Source: an uncultured Bacillota bacterium (GTDB taxonomy: Bacteria; Bacillota_I; Bacilli_A; RF39; UBA660). Taken from it: DNA of 5,885 nt. The notes beneath the pieces are model-generated. The model saw only the letters and a program-made list of their open reading frames with translations, made no database searches and had not been told where the DNA came from. The position numbers were made by a program, and so were the translations under genes. Location: assembly GCA_948466105.1 (NCBI GenBank), contig CAOJZR010000044.1:1-5885 (forward strand), written 5' to 3'. Below are positions 5,758 to 5,885 of the stretch, piece after piece; position 1 is the first letter of the stretch; every line of letters begins with the position of its first letter.

Positions 5758-5885
5758 GTGGATTTTGTTGTGAATATCATAAAAGGAGCAATTATTGGTA
5801 TTGCTAATATTATTCCTGGTGTTAGTGGTGGTACAATGGCTCTTACTTTAAATGTTTATGATAAATTAATCAATGCAGTTGGTAA
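5758..5885 (+). CDS. DUF368 family membrane protein (PopT-type), 5-prime part only
   Basis: This frame is open to the right edge and gives the first 42 residues. It has the family's N-terminal pattern KGAIIGIANIIPGVSGGTMA, with the conserved NIIPGVSGGT at residues 17-26, followed by NVYDKLINAVG. Members are polytopic membrane proteins; those studied in Vibrio cholerae and Staphylococcus aureus (PopT) recycle undecaprenyl phosphate, the lipid carrier of cell-wall synthesis, to the inner face of the membrane. Whether this protein does the same is inferred from family. The start is GTG at 5758, seven bases after AGAAGG (5745-5750). The gene is divergent from the symporter, and no functional link is evident. 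The rest lies beyond the window. Confidence 0.9.
   Translation, partial: MDFVVNIIKGAIIGIANIIPGVSGGTMALTLNVYDKLINAVG

Noticed and set aside
1..5885. CRISPR array, tRNA, rRNA, insertion sequence or attachment site
   Set aside because: I looked for regularly spaced direct repeats, tRNA-like cloverleafs and TTC-containing arms, transposase motifs and terminal inverted repeats, and found none.
1..5885. Mycoplasma-type code with TGA as Trp, considered because of the low GC content
   Set aside because: Trp codons checked in the symporter and prepilin genes are TGG, and no gene needs readthrough of TGA.

Overview
The window is very AT-rich; by eye its GC content is well under 30 percent. Genes use standard-code stops (TAA, TAG) and encode Trp as TGG. 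TTG and GTG starts, Shine-Dalgarno-type ribosome sites and sigma-A-like promoters are visible. Together with an AGCS amino-acid symporter, a DUF368 protein and a prepilin with a long extracytoplasmic part, this suggests a low-GC Bacillota lineage, perhaps an uncultured gut Bacilli. That placement is inference, because no rRNA or other marker is present.

Layout, left to right. (1) Bases 1-110 are non-coding and hold a promoter-like sequence reading leftward out of the window. (2) Bases 111-1499 (-) encode a membrane-anchored J-domain (DnaJ-like, class C) protein with its own extended -10 promoter. (3) Bases 1500-1836 are intergenic and carry that promoter, a hyphenated palindrome and a perfect 15-bp AU-rich hairpin that ends the next operon. 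(4) Bases 1837-4184 (-) form a two-gene operon. Its first gene encodes a 643-residue prepilin-like surface protein with a class III signal peptide, an Ig-like region, a DUF6273-like region and an inserted Cys-rich module. Two bases after its stop comes a gene for a 137-residue protein with a single membrane anchor. (5) Bases 4367-5641 (-) encode an alanine/glycine:cation symporter (AGCS family). (6) From 5758 (+) a divergent DUF368 gene (the PopT-type undecaprenyl-phosphate translocase family) begins and runs off the right edge.

The products are all membrane or surface proteins, but no pathway joins them. The most unusual locus is the prepilin operon. Eighteen cysteines lie within 70 residues of the C-terminal part of a pilin-like protein, and a run of seven G bases sits inside its leader, just before the prepilin cleavage motif. 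Gain or loss of one or two bases in that run would stop translation within about a dozen codons, so it could act as an on/off switch. No pilus assembly genes (ATPase, platform protein, prepilin peptidase) are in the window.

Start sites differ from the longest reading frames in two places. The longest symporter frame begins on a TTG that belongs to a TTGACA -35 element. The longest J-protein frame begins on a TTG only a few bases from the predicted transcription start.
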